A stretch of 64,000 nt of DNA from an uncultured Rhodospirillaceae bacterium (GCA_913030825.1 CAJWCU010000017.1:1-64000), one strand, 5' to 3'. Positions 43,131 to 52,307 are shown, counted from the stretch's first letter. The notes: generated by a model from the letters alone, not told the origin. Numbers and translations are program-made.

Positions 43131-45560
43131 TTACTTGCTGGTCATTACCCAGACGCCGTTCCATTCGCCTTCGGGCGGTTCGGCCTTCAGCTGTTCGCAG
43201 CGCGCGATATAGGTATGGGCCAGCTTGTCGTTGGGGTTCAGCGCGATGGCTTCCTGGAAGGCCTTGGTCGCCTTGTCCCATTCGCCCTTGTCGTAATGGG
43301 CGCGGCCGGATTTGAAGTGGTTCACGGCTTCCATCAGGTTGGGGAAGGTTTCCTCTGAATGGAAATCGAGAACTTCGTAGACGCCCACGGGCTCGGTCTT
43401 GCCCTTGACGATCACCTTGTCGATGTCGCGGATGCGGTAGGTACCCTTGAGCTTGCTGTATGTGAATTCGGAAATCAGCAGCCGCGCCGAATACTGCTTG
43501 CACGCACTTTCCAGGCGTGCCGCCAAGTTGACGCCGTCGCCGATCATCGTGAAGTCCATGCGCTTGGGCGAGCCGATGTTACCGGAAACGATATTGCCCG
43601 TGTTCAGGCCGATGCCCATATCGATGGGCAACTCGCCCTTCTTCTCGCGGACGATGTTCCATTCGTCCAGTTCGCGCAGCATGGAAATGGCGGCGCGGAG
43701 GGCGCGGTCTTCTTGGTCTTCCAAGGGCAGCGGTACGCCGAAGCCGGCCATGATGGCGTCGCCGATGAACTTGTCGAGCATGCCTTGCTCGCGGCTGATG
43801 CAGTCGACCATGATGGTGAAGTACTCGTTGAGCATCTGCACCGTGCCCTGCGGGCCGAGGCTTTCCGTGAGCGTCGTGAAGCTGCGCACGTCCGAGAACA
43901 AAATCGTCGCTTCCAGGCTCTTGCCGCCCAGGATGTCCTCGCCGCCGGCCATCAACTGATCGGCCAGGCCCGGGTCCATGTAGCGCGACATGGTCGACTT
44001 CATGCGTTTCTCGGACGAGATGTCCTCGATCATCATCATCGAGCCGAGTTTCTTGCCTTCCTCGGCCATCAGCGGCAGGAAGTGGACGTTGACGGAATGG
44101 GTCTCCTCGCCGCGCACCAGTTGCTGGTCCATGGTGATATCCGGCTCCTGGTCCTCTTCCAGCTTGTCCAGGCGTTCGTTGATCCAACCGTTTTCGATGG
44201 CGAAGAATTCCTTCGCCTCCTTGCCGATGATGTCGGTCTCGTCCTCGCAATGCAGGATGCGCAGGCCGGCGGCGTTGCAGGTCACGACCTTGCCGTCCTC
44301 GTCGATGGTGACGACGCCGTTCGACATACTTTCCAGCATGCTTTCGTTGTAGTTCTTCATGTTCTGGACGTCTTCGAACAGCTTGGCGTTTTCCAGCGCG
44401 ATGGAAACCTGCGCCGTGAACGCCTTGAGCCGCGTTTCGTCCTCTTCCGAGAACGGCCCGCCACGCTTGTTCAGGACCTGGGTCACGCCGATCATCTTAC
44501 CGGCCTTGTTGACCACGGGGACGCAGAGGATCGAGCGCGTGAAATACCCGGTCTTCTTATCGAAAGCCGGATTGAAGCGCAGATCCGCGTAGGCATAGGG
44601 GATGTTGATCGTGTCGCCCGAGGTGAACACCGCACCCGCGATGCCCAGGTGGTTGGGCAGGCGGATTTCGCCCAAACTGTCTCCCATGGCGACGCGGGAG
44701 AACAGCTCGTTCGTCTTCTCGTCGTTGAGGAACAGGGTCGATCGGTCGGCCGACAGCATCCGCGTCGCTTCCGACATGACGCGCGACAGCAGCGAGCCCA
44801 GTTCCAGGTTCGAGGTCACGTCCGAGACCATGTCCAGGAACTTCATTTCCTGTTCGCGGCTTTTCTTCATGCTCTCGACGAACTGGGTCGATTGCAGGGC
44901 GACGGCGGCCTGGGTGGTGATGGCTTCCAAAAGGGCCAGATCGTCCTCGTTGAATTTCTCGCCGTTCTTCTTGTTCAGGCATTGGACGACGCCGATGATT
45001 TCTTCCTTCACCGTCTTCACCGGGGCGGCGCAGATGGTGTCGGTCTTGAAGCCGGTCTGTTCGTCGACCGACCGGTTGAACCGGCCGTCCTGGTAGGCGT
45101 CGTCGATGATCTCGCCGTTGCCGGACGAGAACACGGCACCCGCGATGCCGGTGTTATTGAGGATGCGGATCTCGCGTTGGAAATTGCCCTGGGCGACGCG
45201 GGAATAAAGCTCACCCGTCGCCGGATCGTTGAGGAACAGGGTGCCGCGTTCGGCCTCCAGTTCATAGACGATGACCTCGACCAGGGTTTCCAGAACTTCG
45301 TCCAGGGATTCGATCCCGGCCACCCGGCGCGACACGTTCAGCAGCATTTCCGCCTGTTTCAGGCGGCGGTCGGCGATCCGCAGTTTATGGGCCAGTTCCT
45401 GGTCTGCCGCATCCTCGGTGTCGGCCGAGACCACGGGGGGCGGGGGCGGCGTATCGGTGATCGCCGCGACGTCCTCGGCCGCGTCCTTGATGGGCGCCGA
45501 GGCGCCGCTGTCCGCGCCGTCGCGTTCGACCGTATCTGCCGAGGGCAGATTGCCGCTCAT
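43131..45560 (-). CDS. GAF-GAF-PAS class III nucleotide cyclase with TPR-like C-terminus
   Basis: 809 aa. Two GAF domains (about 80-225 and 250-400), each with LFLND and FSRVA/YSRVA type strands and an IAGAVF motif. A PAS-like segment follows (about 405-530, GVVTIDEDGKVVTCNAAGLRIL). The cyclase domain (about 560-730) has ILFSDVRSFTTLTESL, FIGDAIMAGFGVP and MIGDGVNLAARLES. The tail has a TPR-like HFKSGRAHYDKGEWDKATKAFQ and ends WNGVWVMTSK, matching the CHASE2 cyclase's end. It should be a soluble sensor cyclase, with GAF domains possibly binding cyclic nucleotide. Its start overlaps the coiled-coil gene's stop as ATGA. Confidence 0.92.
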   Translation of the reverse strand: MSGNLPSADTVERDGADSGASAPIKDAAEDVAAITDTPPPPPVVSADTEDAADQELAHKLRIADRRLKQAEMLLNVSRRVAGIESLDEVLETLVEVIVYELEAERGTLFLNDPATGELYSRVAQGNFQREIRILNNTGIAGAVFSSGNGEIIDDAYQDGRFNRSVDEQTGFKTDTICAAPVKTVKEEIIGVVQCLNKKNGEKFNEDDLALLEAITTQAAVALQSTQFVESMKKSREQEMKFLDMVSDVTSNLELGSLLSRVMSEATRMLSADRSTLFLNDEKTNELFSRVAMGDSLGEIRLPNHLGIAGAVFTSGDTINIPYAYADLRFNPAFDKKTGYFTRSILCVPVVNKAGKMIGVTQVLNKRGGPFSEEDETRLKAFTAQVSIALENAKLFEDVQNMKNYNESMLESMSNGVVTIDEDGKVVTCNAAGLRILHCEDETDIIGKEAKEFFAIENGWINERLDKLEEDQEPDITMDQQLVRGEETHSVNVHFLPLMAEEGKKLGSMMMIEDISSEKRMKSTMSRYMDPGLADQLMAGGEDILGGKSLEATILFSDVRSFTTLTESLGPQGTVQMLNEYFTIMVDCISREQGMLDKFIGDAIMAGFGVPLPLEDQEDRALRAAISMLRELDEWNIVREKKGELPIDMGIGLNTGNIVSGNIGSPKRMDFTMIGDGVNLAARLESACKQYSARLLISEFTYSKLKGTYRIRDIDKVIVKGKTEPVGVYEVLDFHSEETFPNLMEAVNHFKSGRAHYDKGEWDKATKAFQEAIALNPNDKLAHTYIARCEQLKAEPPEGEWNGVWVMTSK

Positions 45561-46162
45561 TGCCGCGCCCCCGGTTTATCGTTGGCGGGGGCGGGGGCCT
45601 TCACCTCGGCCATGGATTTGATTTCCAGGGTCCGGCGCAACGTCACGATGGCTTGTTGCAGCTCGGCCGTTTCGTCACGGCGCGCGCGGTTCAGCTCCTG
45701 GACGGTTTCCTGGTGCTTGAAGGTTTGCTCTTCCATCTCGTCGCGCAGGGTGCCGATGGTCGCCTTCAATTGCTGGATTTCATCGCGCCCGGCGGAGACG
45801 GCTTCGTTCAGCTCTTTCTCTTTTTCAAGCTTCAGCGTTTCCATCTCGTCGCGCAGCGCCTGGATGGTGTTCTTCAGCTGGGTGATCTCGTCGTTGCCCG
45901 AGGCGCGCTCTTCCTGAACTTCCTTCTGGCGGGCGAAGTTCAACTGCTCCATTTCCTCGCGGAGCGCCGACGCCGTATCCTTGAGCTGCTTGATCTCGTC
46001 AACGCCTTCGGCACGCGCCTCCTGTTCGACGCGCTGCGCGTCGAAAACCTTGTTTTCGAGCTCTTGGCGAAGCGCGGCGACAGTCTCTTTCAGTTGCCGA
46101 ATCTCAAGTTGCGCATCCCGCATCGCGTCGGACTCGACGGCGGGAGCGTCAGCGTCACTCAT
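45557..46162 (-). CDS. Coiled-coil protein co-transcribed with the GAF cyclase
   Basis: 201 aa, almost entirely heptad-like. A unit close to EI.QLK.TI.ALRDEME recurs about five times (TVAALRQELENK, TASALREEMEQL, TIQALRDEMETL, TIGTLRDEMEEQ, AIVTLRRTLEIK), spaced about 34 residues apart. This points to internal duplication of a coiled-coil repeat. No signal or membrane segment is seen. It precedes and overlaps the cyclase gene, so the two are translated together and may form a scaffolded complex (inference). Confidence 0.8.
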   Translation of the reverse strand: MSDADAPAVESDAMRDAQLEIRQLKETVAALRQELENKVFDAQRVEQEARAEGVDEIKQLKDTASALREEMEQLNFARQKEVQEERASGNDEITQLKNTIQALRDEMETLKLEKEKELNEAVSAGRDEIQQLKATIGTLRDEMEEQTFKHQETVQELNRARRDETAELQQAIVTLRRTLEIKSMAEVKAPAPANDKPGARQ

Positions 46163-46282
46163 CCTCGAACACCTTTCCGCCTATGGCGGTGCTTATAGAC
46201 TGCACGTAACATAGTCGCGCCCTTCGGGGGTAACCGTCAAGATTGCTTGTCGTTCAATTGCTTAAGCCGGGATGCGGGATTT

Positions 46283-47578
46283 GTGACCACCTTTATCTGC
46301 CGTGACTGCGCGACTTTGGCCGACGGGTCCCCGGCGGGCCCGCCGGACCGCTGCCCGGCCTGCGGCGGAAGGCGGATTTTCAGCCATGCGGAACTGCGCA
46401 GCCTGGCCATCGCCCATATCGATTGCGATGCTTTCTACGCCAGCGTCGAAAAGCGCGACAATCCCGAGATCGCCGGGCGTCCGGTGATCGTCGGCGGCGG
46501 CCGGCGGGGGGTTGTTTCGGCCTGTTGCTACATTGCGCGGATCAACGGTGTGCGCTCGGCCATGCCCATGTTCCAGGCGCTGAAACTCTGCCCCAAGGCC
46601 GTGGTCCTTCGTCCCGACATGGACAAGTACCAGCGTGTCGGCGGGCAAATTCGGGCTTTGATGCAGGATCTGACGCCGCTCGTGGAGCCGCTCAGCATCG
46701 ACGAGGCGTTTCTCGATCTGACCGGCACCGAATCGTTGCACCGGGGCACCCCAGCGCAGACCCTTGTGCGCCTGGTCAAACGGATCGAGGACGCGATCGG
46801 CGTCACCGCCTCGATCGGGCTCAGCTATAACAAATTCCTCGCCAAGGTCGCCTCGGACCTGGACAAGCCGCGCGGCTTTGCCGCCATCGGCCAGGCCGAC
46901 GCGCCGGATTTCCTTAAACACAAGCCGGTCGGCCTGATCTGGGGCGTCGGCAAGAGCCTGCGCGGGCGTTTGGAGCAGGAAGGCGTGACGACCGTCGGCG
47001 ACCTGCTGCGTTTCGACGAACGCGATTTGACCGCGCGCTACGGCGCCATGGGCGGCAGGCTCTATCATTTCTCGCGGGGCCGGGACGACCGCAAGGTAAC
47101 GCCGGGCGGCGAGGCGAAAAGCGTATCCGCCGAAACGACTTTCGAAGACGATATGGGCAACCTGGAGGACCTCACGGCCGTACTCTGGCGGTTGGCGGAA
47201 AAGGTCTCGGCCAGGCTCAAGCGCAAGGGCCTGACCGGCGGCACGGTGGTCCTCAAGCTCAAGACCAACCGGTTCCGGCAATTGACGCGCTCCAAGCGTT
47301 TGGAGCGGCCGACGCAGTTGGCCGATACGATCTACCGGGCGTCGCTGCCGCTATTGGAAAAAGAGGCCGACGGGCGGATGTTCCGGCTGCTCGGCGTTGG
47401 GGTTCAGACGATCCAGCCGCTCGGCGTCGATGTGCCGTCCACCGGCGATTTGCTGGCCGGGCAGGCGGGCGGAGCGGAGCGCATCGCGAAGGTCGAGGAA
47501 GCGATGGACAAAGTGCGCGGCAAATTCGGCGATGCGGCGATCAAGAAGGGCCGGTCGCTGGGGCCGGGCGGACGGTGA
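46283..47578 (+). CDS. dinB: DNA polymerase IV (DinB) with N-terminal zinc ribbon
   Basis: 431 aa from the GTG at 46283, which starts at TTFICRDC; a TTG at 46247 is the longer option. CRDC and CPACGG at the N-terminus form a four-Cys zinc ribbon, found in some alphaproteobacterial DinB proteins. The Y-family core follows: IAHIDCDAFYASVEKRD (metal-binding Asp and steric gate), GVRSAMPMFQALKLCP, VEPLSIDEAFLDLTG (catalytic Asp-Glu) and GVGKSLRGRL (helix-hairpin-helix). It carries out error-prone lesion bypass. The C-terminal clamp-binding motif is not clearly visible. Confidence 0.95.
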   Translation: MTTFICRDCATLADGSPAGPPDRCPACGGRRIFSHAELRSLAIAHIDCDAFYASVEKRDNPEIAGRPVIVGGGRRGVVSACCYIARINGVRSAMPMFQALKLCPKAVVLRPDMDKYQRVGGQIRALMQDLTPLVEPLSIDEAFLDLTGTESLHRGTPAQTLVRLVKRIEDAIGVTASIGLSYNKFLAKVASDLDKPRGFAAIGQADAPDFLKHKPVGLIWGVGKSLRGRLEQEGVTTVGDLLRFDERDLTARYGAMGGRLYHFSRGRDDRKVTPGGEAKSVSAETTFEDDMGNLEDLTAVLWRLAEKVSARLKRKGLTGGTVVLKLKTNRFRQLTRSKRLERPTQLADTIYRASLPLLEKEADGRMFRLLGVGVQTIQPLGVDVPSTGDLLAGQAGGAERIAKVEEAMDKVRGKFGDAAIKKGRSLGPGGR

Positions 47579-47585
47579 GGGCCGC

Positions 47586-48272
47586 CTACCAGCCGTCGCA
47601 GCGGGCCTGGGTCGCGCGGTAGCTGGCCGGGGTGTCCAGCCGCCGGTCCGCCTCCGCCATGTCGGCCTGCATGCGGTCGATCAACGGCGTCAGCCGGTCG
47701 CGCAGCGCGCCGACGAAGTATCGGGCGCCGGCGTTCATGGACCGGGCCGTCACCGGGGGCAGGGCGGCGGCCTCGGCGGTCAGTTGGCGGCGGATCACCG
47801 GCAAATAAGAGGTCAGGGTGTCCTTGAAGTTTCGCACATGTTGGTTTTCGTGCTCGAGGATTACCTTGTACTGACAGGTTCCAGGTCTGTACCGGCGGTC
47901 GACGTAGACACGGATACGGTCATATCCGATGGTCATCTCCGCATGCGCCAGGCCGACGCAATAGCCGCCCGACAGGCGCTGGCCCTGGACCTTGACCTTG
48001 AATTCCCATTGAAGATCGCGGCCCATGAGACCGACCGGGTGCCATTCCGCGCCTGGTCCGCCGTGGGCGCCGGCACGCCGTCGCTTGGCCGCCAACTGCT
48101 GGCCGGAATAGCCGTTGGAATAGCGGATGTCGCCGAAGGATTCGTTGAGCCGTACGCTCGCCTGCACCCCGGGCAGGCGGCAGTCGGCGGCCCAGGCCGC
48201 CGGGCCGGGCAGGGCGCAGAGCAGCAAGCCTGCCAGGGCCGCCCAAACGAGCGTATTTGTTTCGAGCCGCAT
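47586..48272 (-). CDS. DUF922-like secreted putative zinc protease
   Basis: 228 aa from the ATG at 48272, where a signal peptide starts (TLVWAALAGLLLCALPGPAAWA); the frame is open to 48353. VILEHENQHVRNF contains HExxH (HENQH), a zinc-protease motif. Several conserved-looking aromatic strands precede it (LQWEFKVKVQGQRLSGGYCVGLAHAEMTI). The family is found in alphaproteobacteria and is poorly studied. It is probably periplasmic. Convergent with dinB by 7 bp. Confidence 0.65.
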   Translation of the reverse strand: MRLETNTLVWAALAGLLLCALPGPAAWAADCRLPGVQASVRLNESFGDIRYSNGYSGQQLAAKRRRAGAHGGPGAEWHPVGLMGRDLQWEFKVKVQGQRLSGGYCVGLAHAEMTIGYDRIRVYVDRRYRPGTCQYKVILEHENQHVRNFKDTLTSYLPVIRRQLTAEAAALPPVTARSMNAGARYFVGALRDRLTPLIDRMQADMAEADRRLDTPASYRATQARCDGW

Positions 48273-48618
48273 GGTCGGGGTCTCCGGCATCTGCGTCCCG
48301 CCCCGTCCGGATTGAACGGCGCTTTGAGACGACTGTAGATGGGGCGCAAGCACCTGTCACATGTGGTCCCGCGCCGTAATCTGTGCAACTTGGCATGAGG
48401 TTTGCTTTCCCATGGCTGAATGCGCGGCCGAGAGGTTTGAGGTCCGCAGAATGCGTGCGGTGGTTCCGGTTGCGTGCGGGGCGATCCAAAGGCATGGTAA
48501 CGGTGAAACGGTCCAAAGTACGAAGCGAAGGCCCGGGTCGGACGCCGGAGTTTGTTGTCAGATTGACGGAAAGGTCTGCGAAAATGCGACGTTTTCCGAC
48601 ATGCAGGAGCGATACGGG

Positions 48619-48924
48619 ATGAAATACCAGATTTCGGAAAACGGTAGCACGGTGACCGCACGGGTGACCGGCCAGATGACCTTCGAGGACCGGGGCGAAG
48701 CCCCTGCCTTGGCGGCGGCCCTGACCCAGGGCAGTGCGACGGCGATCGTGCTCGACCTGTCCGGGGTCGATTACGTCGATTCCGCGGGTCTTGGCATCTT
48801 GTTGACCCTGCGCGAAGCGGCCCAGGCCAAGGGCCAAGGCGTCGCCCTGTCGGGCATGACGGGCAGCGTCAAGGAAGTCCTGGAACTGGCCTGTTTCGAC
48901 ACGCTGTTCAGTTTCGAGTCCTGA
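48619..48924 (+). CDS. STAS-domain anti-sigma factor antagonist-like protein
   Basis: 101 aa from the ATG at 48619, with AGGAG about ten bases upstream. The STAS core has IVLDLSGVDYVDSAGLGILLTL, where the Ser in DSAGL is the phosphorylation site in SpoIIAA/RsbV proteins. The protein is a single domain of normal size. It lies 52 bp before the receiver/HATPase/phosphatase gene, which carries both a kinase-like and a phosphatase domain, so the two probably form a partner-switch unit. Confidence 0.9.
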   Translation: MKYQISENGSTVTARVTGQMTFEDRGEAPALAAALTQGSATAIVLDLSGVDYVDSAGLGILLTLREAAQAKGQGVALSGMTGSVKEVLELACFDTLFSFES

Positions 48925-48976
48925 TCCCTGATCGGCGCGTGCCCGACTATGCGCGCCGACGTCGCGGAGAACCGGC

Positions 48977-50977
48977 ATGCCCACTGTCCGCGTTCTTGTC
49001 GTCGATGACGAGGACTTCAACCGCCAAACCCTGAGATACTGCCTGGAGCCCATCGGCTTCGAGATCGACGAAGCCGGCGACGGCGTCGAGGCATGGGCGC
49101 TGCTGTCCAAGCGCGGCGATCGCTATGACGCGATCCTGCTCGACCGGCGGATGCCGGGAATGGATGGCATGACGGTGCTTGCCAAGATCAAGGAGGATCC
49201 CGCTCTCAAGGATATCCCCGTGATCATGCAAACGGCGATGGACCGGGAAGAAGAGATCATCGACGGCATCGAAGCCGGTGTTCATTACTACCTCACCAAG
49301 CCTTACGACATCGACGTCCTGGTTTCCGTGGTCCGCGCGGCGACGGACGATTATGCGCGCCTGCGCCGGGTCCATACCGAACTGGCCAAACGTTCCGGCG
49401 CAATTCGATTGTTGGTCCAGGGGCGTTTCGAATTGCGCACGCCTCAGGAAGCGGACGCCTTGGGCGTCATGCTGGCGAGTGGCCTACCCCGTTCGGCCGC
49501 CGTCGCCATGGGGTTGTCGGAGTTGCTGATCAACGCCATCGAGCACGGCAATCTGGAATTGGACTATGCAAGCAAGACGGACCTGACGGCGGCCGGCCAA
49601 TGGGACAAGATCATCGGCGAACGCTTGGAATTGACGCCCTACCGGGGGCGTGTCGTCATCATGGACGTGCGGCGCGACGCCCAGAAGGCGGTCTTCACCA
49701 TCACGGATGAAGGCAAGGGATTCGATTGGCGCGCCTACATGGATTTGACGAAGGAACGGGCTTTCGACACCCATGGCCGCGGCATCGCGATGGCCCGTAA
49801 ATTGGCTTTCGCATCTCTGGAGTACCAAGGCCGAGGCAACATCGTCGTTGCGACGGTGGCGCTCAGCGAAGGGGGGCTGGCGGCGCAGAGCGGGCAAGAC
49901 CCGGCGCCGACGGCGGGCCATTCTTCGCAAGCGGAAGAGGGCGACGAGACGGACAAAGCGCCGGAGCCGGTCATCGCCGTTGCGGGGTCCGTTCCGGCGG
50001 CGGTCGAAAGCCGGTTGCGGTCGGTTGAGGGATGGACGGTCATCGGCGGCGGCGAGGTGATGCCGGGTGGCGACGACGACGTTCTGGTCATCAGCAGCGA
50101 TGATGCGAACGGTCCGGCGGGGCTGCGTCTCAGCCGTCGCGGGGCCGGGGCCAAAGGCGAGACGATCCCGCTATCCGGCGACCCGAATCTTGTCGAGGCC
50201 GTGGCGCGTGCCCTGGTGTTGCCCGAAACGCTGGAAATCGGCGGGGACGCCGAAGCCCGTTTGGGAGCGGCGTTGGCTTGTCATCAGCAGGGATTGGCGC
50301 CCGATCCGTCGACGTTGGTAACGCCTGTCGGCTCCGTTTCCGCATGGACGTCGTCGTGTTCCCGGGTCAGCGGCGATACCTGGGGCGCCAGATGCTTGGA
50401 CGATGGACGGCTTTCGATTTTCATCGCCGATATGACCGGTCATGGTCCGGTTGCCGGGGTGAATACCTTGCGATTGCATGCGCTGCTGAATGATCCCGCG
50501 ACCGATCCGGACGAGGCGCCCGATGCCGTGTTGCGGCGGTTGGACAAGGCGCTAAAGGCGGTCCTGCCGTCCGGCGAATACGCGGCGATGCTCTACGGCA
50601 TCGTCGATCCGGTGGCCGGCCGGTTCGATTACGCGGCGGCCGGCGTCCCGCATCCCGTGGTGATGGATGCTGCCGGCCGTATCGTCGCGGCGGGATCCGG
50701 CAAAGGATTGCCTGTCGGCGCCAGTGGTGTGTTTCCCTATGAAAAGCGCGAACTCCATCTGGTTCCGGGCGGCGGTCTCGTCATGTTTACCGACGGACTG
50801 TTCAGCCTGGTCGACAGGGGCCATCCGGGGGCAGACGCCTTCGAACGGTTCACGGTCGCCATGGAAGCCATGGTCGGGGGCGGCACGGCGGCGGAACGGC
50901 TGGCTGCCCTGGTGTCGGCCTTCGATGGCCCCTGCGCCGACGACGTGACGGCCGTTTGTCTCAGCCTCGCGGACTGA
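48977..50977 (+). CDS. Receiver-HATPase-PP2C (SpoIIE) regulator
   Basis: 666 aa. Residues 1-120 are a response-regulator receiver: LVVDDEDFN, phospho-Asp in ILLDRRMPGMDGM, and KP in YLTKPYD. Residues about 150-300 are an RsbW-type HATPase: GLSELLINAIEHGNLE (N-box) and DEGKGFDW, HGRGIAMA. Residues about 450-665 are a SpoIIE/PP2C phosphatase: SGDTWGARCLDDGRLSIFIADMTGHG and LVMFTDGLFSLVD. A Glu/Pro-rich linker joins the last two. Having kinase and phosphatase in one chain, next to its STAS substrate, suggests a self-contained switch. The controlled target (sigma factor or other) is not in the window. Confidence 0.92.
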   Translation: MPTVRVLVVDDEDFNRQTLRYCLEPIGFEIDEAGDGVEAWALLSKRGDRYDAILLDRRMPGMDGMTVLAKIKEDPALKDIPVIMQTAMDREEEIIDGIEAGVHYYLTKPYDIDVLVSVVRAATDDYARLRRVHTELAKRSGAIRLLVQGRFELRTPQEADALGVMLASGLPRSAAVAMGLSELLINAIEHGNLELDYASKTDLTAAGQWDKIIGERLELTPYRGRVVIMDVRRDAQKAVFTITDEGKGFDWRAYMDLTKERAFDTHGRGIAMARKLAFASLEYQGRGNIVVATVALSEGGLAAQSGQDPAPTAGHSSQAEEGDETDKAPEPVIAVAGSVPAAVESRLRSVEGWTVIGGGEVMPGGDDDVLVISSDDANGPAGLRLSRRGAGAKGETIPLSGDPNLVEAVARALVLPETLEIGGDAEARLGAALACHQQGLAPDPSTLVTPVGSVSAWTSSCSRVSGDTWGARCLDDGRLSIFIADMTGHGPVAGVNTLRLHALLNDPATDPDEAPDAVLRRLDKALKAVLPSGEYAAMLYGIVDPVAGRFDYAAAGVPHPVVMDAAGRIVAAGSGKGLPVGASGVFPYEKRELHLVPGGGLVMFTDGLFSLVDRGHPGADAFERFTVAMEAMVGGGTAAERLAALVSAFDGPCADDVTAVCLSLAD

Positions 50978-51088
50978 AGCCGAAACAAGACTTCTCGTCG
51001 GAAGATGTTGCCAGGTGTGAAGGTCCCGGATTAGTAACGGAGCCTGAGGGGGGCCTGAGAAAACGACCAGATGGGGAAAGTCCGGGCC

Positions 51089-51997
51089 ATGAAGTTCAAG
51101 TCCACCGTGCCGGGTTTCGGCAAGAAAGTGATCATCGAAGTCCGCGTCAACGAGTACATGGCTCGCGACGTCAATCCCAACGTGCCGTTCACGCCGGACG
51201 AAATCGCCGAGGCCGCGGCGGCCTGCCGCGAGGCCGGAGCGTCGATCTGCCATTATCATGCACGCAATGCCGACGGCTCGCCCAACCACGATCCCGACGT
51301 CTATTTTGAGACCATCCGGAAGATTCGCGCCGCCAGCGACATCATGATCCACCCGACGCTGGGGCAGGTGACGCTGAAATCGTCGGACGAGGCGCGCCTG
51401 CAGCACATCGTCAAGGCATCGGAAGACCCCGACCTGAAACCGGACTTCGCGCCGATCGACATCGGCTCGACCAATGTCGACGTCTACGATGTGGCCGCGA
51501 AGAAGATGAAGACGGACGAACTGGCTTATGTGAACACGCCCAAGACCTGCGCCTATTTCGCCGAACGGATGCGCGGGATCGGGGTCAAGCCGGTGATCGT
51601 GTCCTGGACCGTGCCGTTCACCCGCATGTTCGAGGCCTTCATGGAAATGAACCTGATCGACCAGCCGGCGTATCTGCTGTTCGCCTTGTCGGATTCGGGC
51701 TACCTGGGCGGTCATCCGGGCAACATCAAGGGGCTGATGGCGCATCTGGAATTCCTGCCTCAGGGCTTCAAATACGAATGGTCGGTCAATAATAAGGTCG
51801 GGAACCTCTACGGCCCGGCGGCCCTGGCCCTTGAAATGGGCGGGCACGTGGCGATCGGGCTCGGCGACTATCCCTATCCGGAACTGGGTGCGCCGACCAA
51901 TGCGCAACTGGTCGAACGGGTGGCCCAGATGGCCGAAGCCTTCGGGCGCGAACCGGCGACGCCCGCGGAAGCGCGCGCCATGCTTGGAATGGCGTGA
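51089..51997 (+). CDS. BKACE-family (beta-keto acid cleavage) enzyme
   Basis: 302 aa from the ATG at 51089; an in-frame ATG at 51071 adds six residues and is about equally possible. The family is the 3-keto-5-aminohexanoate cleavage group. VIIEVRVNEY at the start, the zinc HxH in ICHYHARNADG, DIGSTNV in the middle and HVAIGLGDYPYPELG near the end fit the TIM-barrel family pattern. Enzymes of this group condense a beta-keto acid with acetyl-CoA to give acetoacetate and a CoA ester. The substrate cannot be told. It is followed by a strong bidirectional terminator. Confidence 0.88.
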   Translation: MKFKSTVPGFGKKVIIEVRVNEYMARDVNPNVPFTPDEIAEAAAACREAGASICHYHARNADGSPNHDPDVYFETIRKIRAASDIMIHPTLGQVTLKSSDEARLQHIVKASEDPDLKPDFAPIDIGSTNVDVYDVAAKKMKTDELAYVNTPKTCAYFAERMRGIGVKPVIVSWTVPFTRMFEAFMEMNLIDQPAYLLFALSDSGYLGGHPGNIKGLMAHLEFLPQGFKYEWSVNNKVGNLYGPAALALEMGGHVAIGLGDYPYPELGAPTNAQLVERVAQMAEAFGREPATPAEARAMLGMA

Positions 51998-52050
51998 GGA
52001 ATCGGCGATCCCGCCTTTGAGTTTCTGGGCCTTTGGGTTTCTTGAATGAG

Positions 52051-52082
52051 AAAGGGCCAGTCCTTGCGGGGACTGGCCCTTT
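52051..52082. terminator. strong bidirectional terminator
   Basis: A perfect 13-bp stem, AAAGGGCCAGTCC (52051-52063) with its complement at 52070-52082 and a six-base loop. Read either way it ends in T-rich sequence. It separates core genes from the tRNA-Asn remnant and integrated DNA. Confidence 0.88.
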
Positions 52083-52090
52083 CCTTAAAT

Positions 52091-52144
52091 TGGCTCCGGC
52101 GGCAAGACTCGAACTTGCGACAAGTCGGTTAACAGCCGATTGCT
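52091..52144 (-). pseudogene. 3' portion of tRNA-Asn (GTT), integration site remnant
   Basis: Reading the minus strand, TCGGCTGTTAACCGA gives an anticodon arm with GTT, GCAAGTTCGAGTCTTGC is a full T-arm, and GCCGGAGCCA is the 3' acceptor strand with CCA. The region where the D-arm and 5' acceptor (expected to pair with CGCCGGA) should be is unrelated sequence, so the gene is cut at about 52144. An integrase starts 163 bp to the right. This is the displaced half of an attachment site. Confidence 0.8.
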
Positions 52145-52269
52145 ATAATGACAACCGTTGCGTATAATTGCCTACCGTTGATAAGGCTGGATATGGGGTT
52201 TTCTCCCTGTTACAAGCCGGTTTAACGCTCAAGGATTGGCAATGACGCGCAACGCTGCACAAGCCCAGA

Positions 52270-52307
52270 TGGCACCTATTTGGAACCTAAAAATCGGTCA
52301 GGTGCCA
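52270..52307. promoter_or_regulatory. inverted repeat over the integrase start
   Basis: TGGCACCT (52270-52277) and its exact complement AGGTGCCA (52300-52307), 22 bases apart, end on the first base of the integrase ATG. It is a possible self-regulatory operator or arm-type binding site. Confidence 0.4.

Noticed and set aside
43359-45917. 852-codon open frame antisense to the GAF cyclase
   Set aside because: Shadow of a well-supported gene; no recognisable domain.
52091-52170. complete tRNA-Asn
   Set aside because: The anticodon loop, T-arm and 3' acceptor are present but no D-arm or 5' acceptor follows, so only a fragment is called.
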